A stretch of DNA of 11,498 nucleotides from JADZGC01 sp964391595 (GCA_964391595.1 CAYMMM010000024.1:1-11498); one strand, 5' to 3'; shown: positions 5,147 to 11,217, numbered from the stretch's first letter. Numbers and translations: made by a program. The notes: generated by a model from the letters alone, not told the origin.

Positions 5147-6383
5147 GCGATAGCTCCAATTCGTGTTGATCAAAAGAACCTTTTCGGCTCACGACTTCTA
5201 CCATACCACGCTCCAGCGTCTTGTCAGAGACTACGAGTCGGATTGGACAGCCAATCAGCTCGGCGTCACCAAACTTCTGACCAGCCGATACATCAGCGCG
5301 ATCATCAAAAAGCACCTGCTCAGACCCAAGTTCTTCATAGAGCTGAGTAGCCGCACGCTGGGCCTCATCGCTGCCGAGTACCACGAGTTGATAGCGATAC
5401 GGTGCGACGGATTCTGGCCAGATGAGACCCTTATCATCGGCAAACTTCTCGGCGATGATTCCCATCAAACGGCTCGTACCGATTCCATAACTCCCCATCC
5501 ATACGAGATGCCGCTGGTTCTGCTCATCAGTATATTCTAGACCAAGTGATTTCGAATACTTCGTGCCGAGTGGGAAAATATTCCCAGCTTCGCTTGCGCG
5601 CACTTCTTCGAGTGTACCAAAGTCGACACCCAGCTTTGCCGCATCTTCGGGAGTCGCGACTTCTTTGTTGTACGCAATCTTGTTTGCTCGATCGAGATAG
5701 ATCGTGTCCTCGCCAGCGGGAAGTACCACCTGATACTCATGGGAGTAATCATCGGTGAAATCACCTCCGGAAGCCAGGCACAAAAACGTATCTTCTCCAA
5801 GACCAAGTCGCTCATAGACACGAGCATACACGGGTTTCATAGCTTCATAAAAACGCTTTAGATCTTCTTCGTCTCGATGAAAACTATACAGGTCTTTCAT
5901 ACGGAATTCGCGACCACGCAATACTCCAGACTTGGCGCGTGGCTCGTTGCGAAACTTCGTCTGTATCTGATATACCGAGCGTGGCAAGTTTTTGTAGCTA
6001 GCGATGAAGTCCTTCATGATCGGCGTGATTACATCTTCGTGCGTAGGATTCACGATATACGTGGCATCATTCTTCTCTCGACTTGGATCATTCGCTCCAC
6101 GCGCTTCGAAGAGCACGTCAACGGATTCTAGTCGACCCGTATCTCGCCATCGTTCTTGGCTCGTCAGTGTAGGTAGCAAGAGCTCGACCCCCACAGTGTT
6201 CATCTCCTCGCGCACAATAGCTTCTATTTTATTGAGTACCCGCAATCCGAGCGGCAAGTAATTATATACCCCGGCTATTTCCTGCTTGATAAAGCCAGCG
6301 CGTGTGAGTAAACGTGCATTAATTGACTCAGTTTCTTCTGAGATAGTTTTGGATGTCTTGGTAAAGAGTTGGCTTAGTCGCAT
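5112..6383 (-). CDS. proS: Prolyl-tRNA synthetase, short form without editing insertion
   Basis: This class II synthetase charges tRNA-Pro. The 423 residues show an N-terminal catalytic core with YLPLGLRVLNKIE (42-54), TYIVNPTHEDVIT (108-120), motif 2 FRNEPRAKSGVLRGREFRMKDLYSFH (residues 144-169), motif 3 MGSYGIGTSRLMG (296-308), and a C-terminal anticodon-binding domain from about 330 (VLFDDRADVSAGQKFGDAELIGCPIR). The usual bacterial enzyme is about 570 residues because of an INS domain between motifs 2 and 3 that hydrolyses Ala-tRNA-Pro; here only about 130 residues lie between them, so INS is absent. The ATG at 6383 has an extended -10 box six bases before it and no Shine-Dalgarno sequence, suggesting a leaderless message. 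Confidence 0.95.
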   Translation of the reverse strand: MRLSQLFTKTSKTISEETESINARLLTRAGFIKQEIAGVYNYLPLGLRVLNKIEAIVREEMNTVGVELLLPTLTSQERWRDTGRLESVDVLFEARGANDPSREKNDATYIVNPTHEDVITPIMKDFIASYKNLPRSVYQIQTKFRNEPRAKSGVLRGREFRMKDLYSFHRDEEDLKRFYEAMKPVYARVYERLGLGEDTFLCLASGGDFTDDYSHEYQVVLPAGEDTIYLDRANKIAYNKEVATPEDAAKLGVDFGTLEEVRASEAGNIFPLGTKYSKSLGLEYTDEQNQRHLVWMGSYGIGTSRLMGIIAEKFADDKGLIWPESVAPYRYQLVVLGSDEAQRAATQLYEELGSEQVLFDDRADVSAGQKFGDAELIGCPIRLVVSDKTLERGMVEVVSRKGSFDQHELELSHAKDKLTELNA

Positions 6384-6389
6384 AGGGGT

Positions 6390-6398
6390 ATTGTAGCA
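6390..6398 (-). promoter_or_regulatory. Extended -10 promoter of proS
   Basis: Minus-strand TGCTACAAT is an extended -10 (TACAAT at 6390-6395) with the proS ATG six bases beyond. No convincing -35 is present. Confidence 0.55.
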
Positions 6399-6412
6399 GA
6401 AAGCCTTTCGTT

Positions 6413-6455
6413 AGTAATAAAGAGTTTGGGTGGTGAGGCCGAAGCCCCACCACCC
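6413..6455 (-). terminator. Terminator of the structured RNA
   Basis: A 12-bp stem (6428-6439 with 6444-6455, one G-U pair) is closed by TTCG on the minus strand and followed by AAACTCTTTATTACT. The T tract is interrupted, but the stem is very stable. It separates the RNA from proS. Confidence 0.75.
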
Positions 6456-6838
6456 GAGTTGGGAAGGTTTGATACTATCTCGCCTTCGCTTGTCGCTCAC
6501 CCGCCGAAGCCGGTGAGAACGTCCTCAGCCGTCGTTTCATCAGGACGCGTCTGAGGTGATGAGCGCGCATGTGTCTTTGCATCATGGGTAGCCCCGGTGT
6601 GCACCCCTAGACTACCAATACAGTTCCCCTCGGAACCCTACAGTCATTGCGGTCTCTCACGATCGGCTCCACGGGTGAGTTATCCCCGCTTCCGCGCCTC
6701 CCACATTACTCCACTCTACGACCATAGACACTCCAACACATTCCAACCTTCGGGGTTCGAACCCGTCACCCACGAAACACAGTGCAAGTGCCCCTGCACA
6801 TCGCGGGTGCCAGACCAAGCTGTCCGTCTTCTGCGCTA
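6428..6838 (-). ncRNA. Large structured non-coding RNA, family not recognised
   Basis: This stretch holds no credible protein gene on either strand, yet is bounded on the minus strand by a good promoter and a strong terminator, giving an RNA of about 410 bases. Nested helices are visible. The 5' domain has a 9-bp stem (6801-6809 with 6767-6775) capped by a 5-bp stem (6795-6799 with 6782-6786). A CGGG-TTCGAAC-CCCG hairpin (6751-6765) looks like a tRNA T arm. Then come GCGG/CCGC plus CTCAC/GTGAG (6649-6689), GTTCC/GGAAC (6623-6636), GGTAG/CTACC (6587-6616), CCTCAG/CTGAGG with inner CGTC/GACG (6523-6556) and CTCACC/GGTGAG with a TTCG loop (6496-6517). A 7-bp long-range helix (6745-6751 with 6463-6469) closes the main domain. 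Conserved tmRNA, RNase P, SRP and group I intron cores were looked for and not found. Ends are approximate. Confidence 0.65.
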
Positions 6839-6844
6839 CTCGAG

Positions 6845-6873
6845 ATAGTACGCCGAACTAGTACGCTTGTAAA
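6845..6873 (-). promoter_or_regulatory. Promoter of the structured RNA
   Basis: Minus-strand TTTACA (6868-6873), exactly 17 bases, TACTAT (6845-6850). It predicts a transcript start near 6838. It lies back to back with the promoter of the 131-residue protein gene. Confidence 0.6.
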
Positions 6874-6876
6874 GCA

Positions 6877-6904
6877 TTGCCGGGGCACTGGATTTGTGTA
6901 CAAT
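6877..6904 (+). promoter_or_regulatory. Promoter of the 131-residue protein gene
   Basis: TTGCCG (6877-6882), 16-base spacer, TACAAT (6899-6904). It predicts a leader of about 33 bases that includes the GGAGGT ribosome site. Confidence 0.55.
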
Positions 6905-6943
6905 GTTACGCATACCTCGACCTATGCGAAGGAGGTGGTACCG

Positions 6944-7339
6944 ATGAGTATACAAAGCCCACGCTATCATTATTGCAAGCACCTGGATTGTGCGCATCGT
7001 CACTTCTTCGGCGCAGCCTTCATCAAGATCGTGCGTGAGACACTGGGTTCTGGTGGGTGGATCTTCTGGAGATGTAATCAATGCAAGACCATCAACTCCG
7101 ATCGCGTCAGTGGAACAGATATCAATATGCTCAGCCGCAAGCCTAATCATGGTCCGATCGAGGATGTCTATTCTCCAGACTTCTGTCGCAACTTGATCGA
7201 GCTGGCGATGATCCGGAAAAACTTTCCTCCATTCAGCGATGATGAGGCGCACAATCTTGCTGCTGCTCTGAGATCCACTAGACTCGATGTTTTTGCACAC
7301 GTGCTCTACCTGCAACTGCGAGACGTGCGTCTCGTCTAA
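6944..7339 (+). CDS. Zinc-ribbon-like protein of unknown function
   Basis: AAGGAGGT at 6929-6936 lies seven bases before the ATG at 6944, fixing a 131-residue product; the longer open frame from 6782 overlaps the divergent RNA and its promoter and is rejected. The N-terminal half has a Cys pair with a four-residue gap (Cys11, Cys16), and a CxxC in GWIFWRCNQCKTIN (Cys44, Cys47), four ligands of a likely zinc ribbon. The C-terminal half is mostly helical (residues 80-125). There is no signal or membrane segment. It diverges from the structured RNA and ends in its own terminator, convergent with dus. I do not recognise the family. Confidence 0.8.
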   Translation: MSIQSPRYHYCKHLDCAHRHFFGAAFIKIVRETLGSGGWIFWRCNQCKTINSDRVSGTDINMLSRKPNHGPIEDVYSPDFCRNLIELAMIRKNFPPFSDDEAHNLAAALRSTRLDVFAHVLYLQLRDVRLV

Positions 7340-7341
7340 GT

Positions 7342-7375
7342 CTAGAACATAGCTATATGTCTAGGCTTTTATTTT
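7342..7375 (+). terminator. Terminator of the 131-residue protein gene, inside the dus 3' end
   Basis: CTAG and ACATA (7342-7351, with one bulged A) pair with TATGT and CTAG (7356-7364) around a GCTA loop, followed by GCTTTTATTTT. The hairpin overlaps the last codons and stop of the convergent dus gene. The minus strand has no T tail. Confidence 0.65.
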
Positions 7376-8375
7376 GACTGCGTAAAACAACACGTGCCTG
7401 CTCTATATCATGGCAAGTCATGAGTGCATTGCGCATCTCGGCCGCGCCATCAAAGCCCTGAATATATATTTTGAAGAATCTTTTCAGAGGTTCAAAGCGC
7501 TTCTCCTCTTCTGCCCAGGTTTGCTCAAAGAGCTCAAGGTGCCGCAGAAGAGCCACGATACGTTCGTCGCAAGTATGTTCACGCGCCTCGATCTCAAAAG
7601 TCCATGGATTATGAAATATACCGCGGCCAATCATCAATCCAACATTATTTTTGCCTACTACTTTATTGAACCCGTCGGCACGATCTTTGATGTCGCCATT
7701 AAAAATCAAAACGGTATGTGGCGCTAGCTTATCGCGCAGTGCAATGATCTCATCAACTGCTTCCCAGTGCGCGTCAACTTTGCTTTGCTCTTTGACAGTC
7801 CGGAGATGTACCGTCAAAGCCGCAATATCTTGCTTGAGCAAAAAACCAAGCCAGCCATCGATGTCAGGCTTGTCGAATCCCAGTCGTGTCTTCACACTAA
7901 CCGGCAAATCGCCTGCACCAGCTTTTGTAGCCGTAATTATCTCCGCAGCCAACTCTGGTGTACGAATCAGGCCAGAGCACGCCCCAGTTTTGATAACGTC
8001 CCTCACCGGGCAGCCCATATTGATATCTATACCAACGAAGCCGCGTGTCGAGAGTTCGATTGCGGTCTGTCGATATTTCTCAGGCGTTGTCCCCCAGATT
8101 TGCGCCACCACGCTCTGCTCGCCATCGGCTAATCGTAAGCGACGCTCAACCGCGTGCTTTCCCGCCGAGCAAAAGCCCTCGACGCTCGCAAATTCGGTGA
8201 AATACACATCGGCTGGCGCTAGCTCGGCTACGAGCTGGCGAAAGACCAGATCCGTCACATCGTCCATTGGTGCAAGTGCAAAAAATGGCGTGCGGGAACT
8301 GGTCAGATCACTCCAAAAAGTTGATCGTCTGCTAGATGTAAATTCCCCTTGCTGACTACCATGAGCTTTTTTCAT
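7353..8375 (-). CDS. dus: tRNA-dihydrouridine synthase
   Basis: The FMN enzyme reduces uridines to dihydrouridine in tRNA D loops. The 340-residue protein shows the family order on a TIM barrel: FFALAPMDDVTD (31-42), QIWGTTPEKY (92-101), GIDINMGCPV with catalytic Cys122, GACSGLIRTPEL (131-142), VSVKTRLG (159-166), LTVHLRT (187-193), FNGDI (225-229) and MIGRGIFHNPW (248-258, phosphate grip of FMN), then a helical tRNA-binding C-terminus. Which Dus subgroup it belongs to cannot be told. About 18 residues before STFW look extra relative to relatives as I recall them, but a good promoter ends nine bases before this ATG, so the longer start is kept. Confidence 0.93.
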   Translation of the reverse strand: MKKAHGSQQGEFTSSRRSTFWSDLTSSRTPFFALAPMDDVTDLVFRQLVAELAPADVYFTEFASVEGFCSAGKHAVERRLRLADGEQSVVAQIWGTTPEKYRQTAIELSTRGFVGIDINMGCPVRDVIKTGACSGLIRTPELAAEIITATKAGAGDLPVSVKTRLGFDKPDIDGWLGFLLKQDIAALTVHLRTVKEQSKVDAHWEAVDEIIALRDKLAPHTVLIFNGDIKDRADGFNKVVGKNNVGLMIGRGIFHNPWTFEIEAREHTCDERIVALLRHLELFEQTWAEEEKRFEPLKRFFKIYIQGFDGAAEMRNALMTCHDIEQARVVLRSQNKSLDI

Positions 8376-8384
8376 AACCGATAG

Positions 8385-8413
8385 AGTCTATCAGCAAATT
8401 ACTCAGATTTCAA
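8385..8413 (-). promoter_or_regulatory. dus promoter
   Basis: Minus-strand TTGAAA (8408-8413), 17-base spacer ending in TGA, TAGACT (8385-8390), so also an extended -10. The ATG is nine bases away, giving a leader of two or three bases at most. Confidence 0.6.
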
Positions 8414-8450
8414 CCTGTAGTACATGCTATCTTCAGATCGCTTGACGCGG

Positions 8451-8456
8451 TACACT
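8451..8456 (+). promoter_or_regulatory. Possible -10 box of nadK
   Basis: TACACT lies eight bases before the nadK ATG. The -35 at the right distance (TATCTT, 8428-8433) is poor. There is no Shine-Dalgarno sequence, which fits a leaderless or nearly leaderless start. Confidence 0.35.
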
Positions 8457-8464
8457 GTTGATAT

Positions 8465-9256
8465 ATGAAGCGAGTATTTTTTGTAACCAAGCCGACCGAT
8501 AAGGCTCGAGCCATCGAGGCGGAGCTGAAGGAAAAGCTGAGCAGCGCAGAACTATCGCTCGAAATTCCACTTGTTGTCGCCATAGGTGGTGACGGCACTA
8601 TGCTGCAAGCAATCAAAGACCATCTGCACTCAGAGGTTATGTTCGTCGGCATTTCCGCAGGTTGGTTGGGCTATCTGCAGACAGTTAACCCCGACGAAAT
8701 CAATCGACTCGTCGACAGCCTTGTCTCAAAATCATTTGAAGTAGTTGAGGCACCTCTCCTAGCTGCGCGCAACGCCGACACACAGGAGATTTTGACGTAT
8801 GCCTTCAACGACATTTCGCTTGAACGAGCCGGTGCGCGAGCAGCAAAATTCGCCCTCCAAGTAGGCAACTCCGAGGGTAAGTTCGTCGGTGATGGCGTGC
8901 TCTTCGTCACCCCACTCGGCTCGACAGCTTATGGCATGGCCGCCGGTGGCCCGATCATTGATGCAAGCGCGCAGGATGTATTTGCCGTCGTGCCGAATAA
9001 TCCGCATGTCTCTGTGCTGTATTCAAGCTTGCAACGGCCGCACATATTGTCATCCAAGCGGAGTGTAAAGATTAGCTTTGATGATACCGATATCGATGAA
9101 CGTCCCCTCAAGCTCATCAGTGATGGCATCGAGGTCGACATAGATTTTAGCTTTGCTATTGAGATCATGATGTCTGATCGTACAATAAAATTACTCGAGC
9201 TCACGCAAGATGGTTGGTACAACCACATCGATGCGAAGCGACTGGGGAGGAACTAA
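8465..9256 (+). CDS. nadK: NAD kinase
   Basis: NAD kinase makes NADP from NAD and ATP (or polyphosphate) in the cytoplasm. The 263-residue protein carries VVAIGGDGTML (37-47) with the catalytic GGDGT, GISAGWLGYL (62-71) where relatives have G..LGFL, AFNDISL (113-119) for the NE/D motif, DGVLFVTPLGSTAYGMAAGGPI (143-164) with the nucleotide-binding GSTAY, and SDG (219-221). The N-terminal domain is short, as in other small bacterial forms. It forms an operon with the downstream P-loop kinase (TAATG overlap). Confidence 0.94.
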   Translation: MKRVFFVTKPTDKARAIEAELKEKLSSAELSLEIPLVVAIGGDGTMLQAIKDHLHSEVMFVGISAGWLGYLQTVNPDEINRLVDSLVSKSFEVVEAPLLAARNADTQEILTYAFNDISLERAGARAAKFALQVGNSEGKFVGDGVLFVTPLGSTAYGMAAGGPIIDASAQDVFAVVPNNPHVSVLYSSLQRPHILSSKRSVKISFDDTDIDERPLKLISDGIEVDIDFSFAIEIMMSDRTIKLLELTQDGWYNHIDAKRLGRN

Positions 9257-9768
9257 TGTCTAGACCCTATTGCGTCACCTTTGCAGCACCTGTTGGCGCC
9301 GGAAAAAGCCAGATAGCGCACTACCTATCGTGGAATCTCGGGTTGGGTATTTTTAGTAACGATACTATCCGCAATGAGATCCAGGCTGAGCATACGGAGT
9401 CACTCGATCACAATCCAGATGAATACTTTAGAAGGCGCGACGAGCGTATTCGTGCGGCGCTCGAGCTAGGACGATCGTTTATCTATGACGCAAGTGTCGA
9501 TCGCCGGTGGGAAGAGTACGCTCCAGTTGCTGATGAAGCCGGTTTTGATATTGTGGTTATTAGTCTCGATTGGTCTCGCGATCACTGGAATGCGATGATC
9601 AAGCACAAGGGCTATGACCCACAGTCTGCGCAGTGTGGCACTTGGTTTGCGCAGCACGAAGATTTTGTCTCAAAGCACGATAAGACGATTTCACTGTCAC
9701 TACGCGACGAGCAGTTCTCTGAGCGCTTAGAATATACCCTCAAGCACATTCGGGCACTTCTGCAATAA
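9256..9768 (+). CDS. P-loop kinase-like ATPase (AAA_33 type)
   Basis: The ATG shares a base with the nadK stop, and GGGGAGG lies six bases upstream, so the 170-residue product from 9256 is chosen over an in-frame upstream ATG at 9214 inside nadK. The protein opens CVTFAAPVGAGKSQIAHYL, a Walker A loop (GAGKS, 14-18). It continues with GIFSNDTIRNE (30-40), a substrate-side segment with Asp, RSFIYDASVDRR (a Walker B-like strand with Asp) and IVVISLDW. This layout is that of small P-loop kinases related to polynucleotide and zeta-toxin kinases. The substrate is unknown. No antitoxin-like partner is beside it, so a toxin role is not supported. Confidence 0.8.
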   Translation: MSRPYCVTFAAPVGAGKSQIAHYLSWNLGLGIFSNDTIRNEIQAEHTESLDHNPDEYFRRRDERIRAALELGRSFIYDASVDRRWEEYAPVADEAGFDIVVISLDWSRDHWNAMIKHKGYDPQSAQCGTWFAQHEDFVSKHDKTISLSLRDEQFSERLEYTLKHIRALLQ

Positions 9769-9797
9769 AGAACGCCGGAGCATGTGAGCTCCGGCTT
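9763..9797 (+). repeat. First copy of 35-nt terminator repeat
   Basis: It contains the stop codon of the P-loop kinase and a perfect 8-bp hairpin (GCCGGAGC 9774-9781 with GCTCCGGC 9788-9795). It matches 10426-10460 at 34 of 35 positions. The plus-strand tail is weak (TTGTCGTT); the minus-strand tail GTTCTTTATT is better, so it may work in both directions. Here it ends the nadK operon. Confidence 0.8.
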
Positions 9798-9856
9798 GTC
9801 GTTACGGAAATGTGTGCCCATCGAATACCTTACCACTGAAGCCACATCGACAGCAG

Positions 9857-9885
9857 GCGACACGGATAGTATTTACTGCTATACT
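9857..9885 (+). promoter_or_regulatory. Promoter of the four-helix membrane protein gene
   Basis: GCGACA (9857-9862), 17-base spacer ending in TGC, TATACT (9880-9885): a good extended -10 with a fair -35. It predicts a leader of about 33 bases. Confidence 0.55.
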
Positions 9886-9924
9886 TTCACCCAGATTTGT
9901 ACCTCTAGCACTAGGGATGTTTGC

Positions 9925-10299
9925 ATGCTAAATTCACTCAAGAATTGGGGGGCTCGCCACCAGCTGGCAGCCGCAACGATGACCGCCTCTCTGATCACCG
10001 GTATCGTCTACTGCTCGATACTACAGCCTCTTGTGCCCGTGTTCGTCATCCTCGTCCTCATCCAAGAATTTCTGTGTTTTGGTCTCGGACTCATCATCGT
10101 CAGTGACTTCGAGATGAATGAGAGATTTTTCAGCGCGATGATTACAGTATTGTTTGTCGCTGCAATAACAATCACCCTTCTCCACCTGCCTTCTTTGTAT
10201 CTTCCATTGGCGCTCGGCGAGGAAGTACTCACCTACCTCACCATACTCATGGCGGTGTGGTACTATCAAACATCTCCGAGGCTCAATGGTTCGCGATGA
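9925..10299 (+). CDS. Small integral membrane protein of unknown function
   Basis: The 124-residue product starts MLNSLKNWGARHQL and has four hydrophobic segments (about residues 15-33, 35-57, 70-90 and 92-113) with short loops; the N-terminus and the last loop are basic. No family is recognised. The open frame extends upstream to 9784, but the promoter at 9857-9885 makes the ATG at 9925 the better start. The ribosome site is poor (TAGGGATG). The gene lies between two copies of a terminator repeat, and the promoter of a possible 6S RNA overlaps its last codons. Confidence 0.65.
   Translation: MLNSLKNWGARHQLAAATMTASLITGIVYCSILQPLVPVFVILVLIQEFLCFGLGLIIVSDFEMNERFFSAMITVLFVAAITITLLHLPSLYLPLALGEEVLTYLTILMAVWYYQTSPRLNGSR
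10258..10266 (+). promoter_or_regulatory. Extended -10 promoter of possible 6S RNA
   Basis: TGGTACTAT (TG, one base, TACTAT at 10261-10266) inside the 3' end of the membrane protein gene would start a transcript near 10273. The -35 (TCACCA) is weak. Confidence 0.35.
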
Positions 10300-10424
10300 G
10301 ATAGGAGCGAAGCGTTTGCGCCGGTAATCTGACCGGGGCTCGCGCCGAAGTCGCAGCGAATACCCACCTCTACGGGATTGAACTAAAAAATCATCTGAAC
10401 CCCGCGCTCAACTGCGGGGTTTTT
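10273..10424 (+). ncRNA. ssrS: Possible 6S RNA
   Basis: After the membrane protein stop lie about 100 bases of GC-rich, non-coding sequence ending in a perfect terminator. The segment 10345-10384 reads GAAGTCGCAGCGAATACC, then CACCT, then GGGATTGAACT. This resembles the 3' strand of the 6S RNA bubble as I remember it (E. coli has GCGACGACACATTCACC then GGGTTCAAGG). A CCGGT/ACCGG hairpin (10321-10336) and a weak closing pairing TCAAT/ATTGA (10283-10287 with 10376-10380) fit a 150-base rod with a central bulge. 6S RNA binds sigma-70 RNA polymerase. A link between 6S genes and purine genes is known in cyanobacteria (purK), and purE is next door here. The call rests on motif memory only. Confidence 0.35.
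10398..10424 (+). terminator. Rho-independent terminator of the possible 6S RNA
   Basis: AACCCCGC (10398-10405) and GCGGGGTT (10414-10421) form a perfect 8-bp stem with an 8-base loop, followed by a run of five T (10420-10424). It also ends any read-through from the membrane protein gene. Confidence 0.85.
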
Positions 10425-10458
10425 ACAATAAAAAACGCCGGAGCATGTGAGCTCCGGC
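10424..10458 (-). terminator. purE terminator
   Basis: The 8-bp hairpin (10437-10444 with 10451-10458) is followed on the minus strand by GTTTTTTATTGT, a strong T tract. It lies nine bases past the purE stop. The convergent plus-strand terminator is immediately adjacent. Confidence 0.85.
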
Positions 10459-10460
10459 TT
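10426..10460 (-). repeat. Second copy of 35-nt terminator repeat
   Basis: It matches 9763-9797 at 34 of 35 positions in the same orientation, including bases outside the hairpin stem on both sides. Here it serves as the purE terminator. Confidence 0.8.
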
Positions 10461-10467
10461 AATGGGT

Positions 10468-11112
10468 CTACGGGAAAGTAAGACCCTCAAATGCCCGAAC
10501 ACCGAAACGACCGAAATTACCACGAACCGCATCAGCAGCCTTCTGCTTCGCGAAGTCATCGCTTCGTGGATCCTGCTCGGGATCTGGATTTTGCGTCACG
10601 AGCTCACTGAAATATTGGCGACGAGCACGCAGCCGTGATGCAAATAAAGCACCTTCAGTGGTCCGAGCGTAGATCTGAGCTGCGAGAAGTGCAGCATTCG
10701 CCGCACCATTGATCGCCATGGTTGCCACCGGTACTTCGGGCGGCATCTGCACAATCGACAGCAGCGAGTCCTGACCACCCAGTGCCGAGGTTTTGACGGG
10801 TACGCCGATCACCGGAATGTCGGGCAGGAATGCTGCGAGCAAGCCTGGTAGATGAGCAGCACCACCGGCACCAGCAATCACTGCAACAAAATGCAACTCA
10901 CGAGCTCGCTCAGCATACTGCACGAGGAGGTGCGGCGTACGGTGTGCCGAGACAACCCCAGCTTCTACTGAGATCTCGAGCTCATCACAGACCTTTACGG
11001 CTGCATGCATCACATCCCAGTCAGTCCATGAGCCCATGACGATCCCGACGACTGGCTGAGTGTTGACCTTGCCACGCCCGAACTCATCGAGTTGTAGTGT
11101 TTCAGTTGCCAT
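10468..11112 (-). CDS. purE: N5-carboxyaminoimidazole ribonucleotide mutase, with C-terminal extension
   Basis: PurE shifts the carboxyl group of N5-CAIR to CAIR in de novo purine synthesis. Landmarks: GIVMGSWTDWDVM (23-35), SAHRTP with catalytic His57 (55-60), AGAGGAAHLPGLLAA (80-94), VPVKTSALGGQDSLLSIVQM (104-123) and INGAANAALLAAQI (134-147). The protein has 214 residues where about 160-170 is usual: about 20 extra at the N-terminus and about 45 after residue 170, a polar tail rich in Asp, Gln, Arg and Gly. GGAGGG three bases before the ATG and a strong promoter fix the start. No purK or other purine gene is in the window. Confidence 0.93.
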   Translation of the reverse strand: MATETLQLDEFGRGKVNTQPVVGIVMGSWTDWDVMHAAVKVCDELEISVEAGVVSAHRTPHLLVQYAERARELHFVAVIAGAGGAAHLPGLLAAFLPDIPVIGVPVKTSALGGQDSLLSIVQMPPEVPVATMAINGAANAALLAAQIYARTTEGALFASRLRARRQYFSELVTQNPDPEQDPRSDDFAKQKAADAVRGNFGRFGVRAFEGLTFP

Positions 11113-11148
11113 TTTCCCTCCAAGGGATAGGTACGATTGATCTGCGCG

Positions 11149-11177
11149 ATCATATTTTATTCAGATAGCAATGTCAA
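11149..11177 (-). promoter_or_regulatory. Strong purE promoter
   Basis: Minus-strand TTGACA (11172-11177), 17-base A/T-rich spacer, TATGAT (11149-11154). It is the best promoter in the window and predicts a leader of about 30 bases. Its -35 follows directly on the T tract of the upstream terminator. Confidence 0.8.
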
Positions 11178-11210
11178 TAAAAAACAGCCGGGAGGGGTAA
11201 GCCTCCCGGC
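11175..11210 (-). terminator. Terminator of the zinc-ribbon gene
   Basis: GCCGGGAGG and CCTCCCGGC (11187-11195 with 11202-11210) form a perfect 9-bp stem with a 6-base loop; the minus strand continues TGTTTTTTATT. It begins eight bases past the stop of the upstream gene. Confidence 0.85.
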
Positions 11211-11217
11211 ATATGCA

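Noticed and set aside
6428..6838. tmRNA, RNase P RNA, SRP RNA or group I intron
   Set aside because: The tmRNA 5' motif and tag frame, the RNase P GAGGAAAGTCC and ACAGA motifs, the SRP GGAAGCAGC loop and the intron core were searched by eye on both strands and not found. A divergent form cannot be excluded without covariance models.
6735..6840. tRNA gene on the minus strand suggested by the T-arm-like hairpin
   Set aside because: No matching acceptor strands, and the candidate anticodon loop has 8 bases and lacks U33, so it cannot fold as a normal tRNA.
7651..8355. 234-codon plus-strand open frame
   Set aside because: It is the shadow of the dus gene, whose protein motifs are unmistakable; the plus-strand product is Ser/Arg-rich nonsense.
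9802..9927. 41-codon minus-strand frame ending in CCRCGFSGKVFDGHTFP before a terminator
   Set aside because: It looks like a zinc knuckle, but has no ATG, GTG or TTG start before an upstream stop, and no promoter was found for it.
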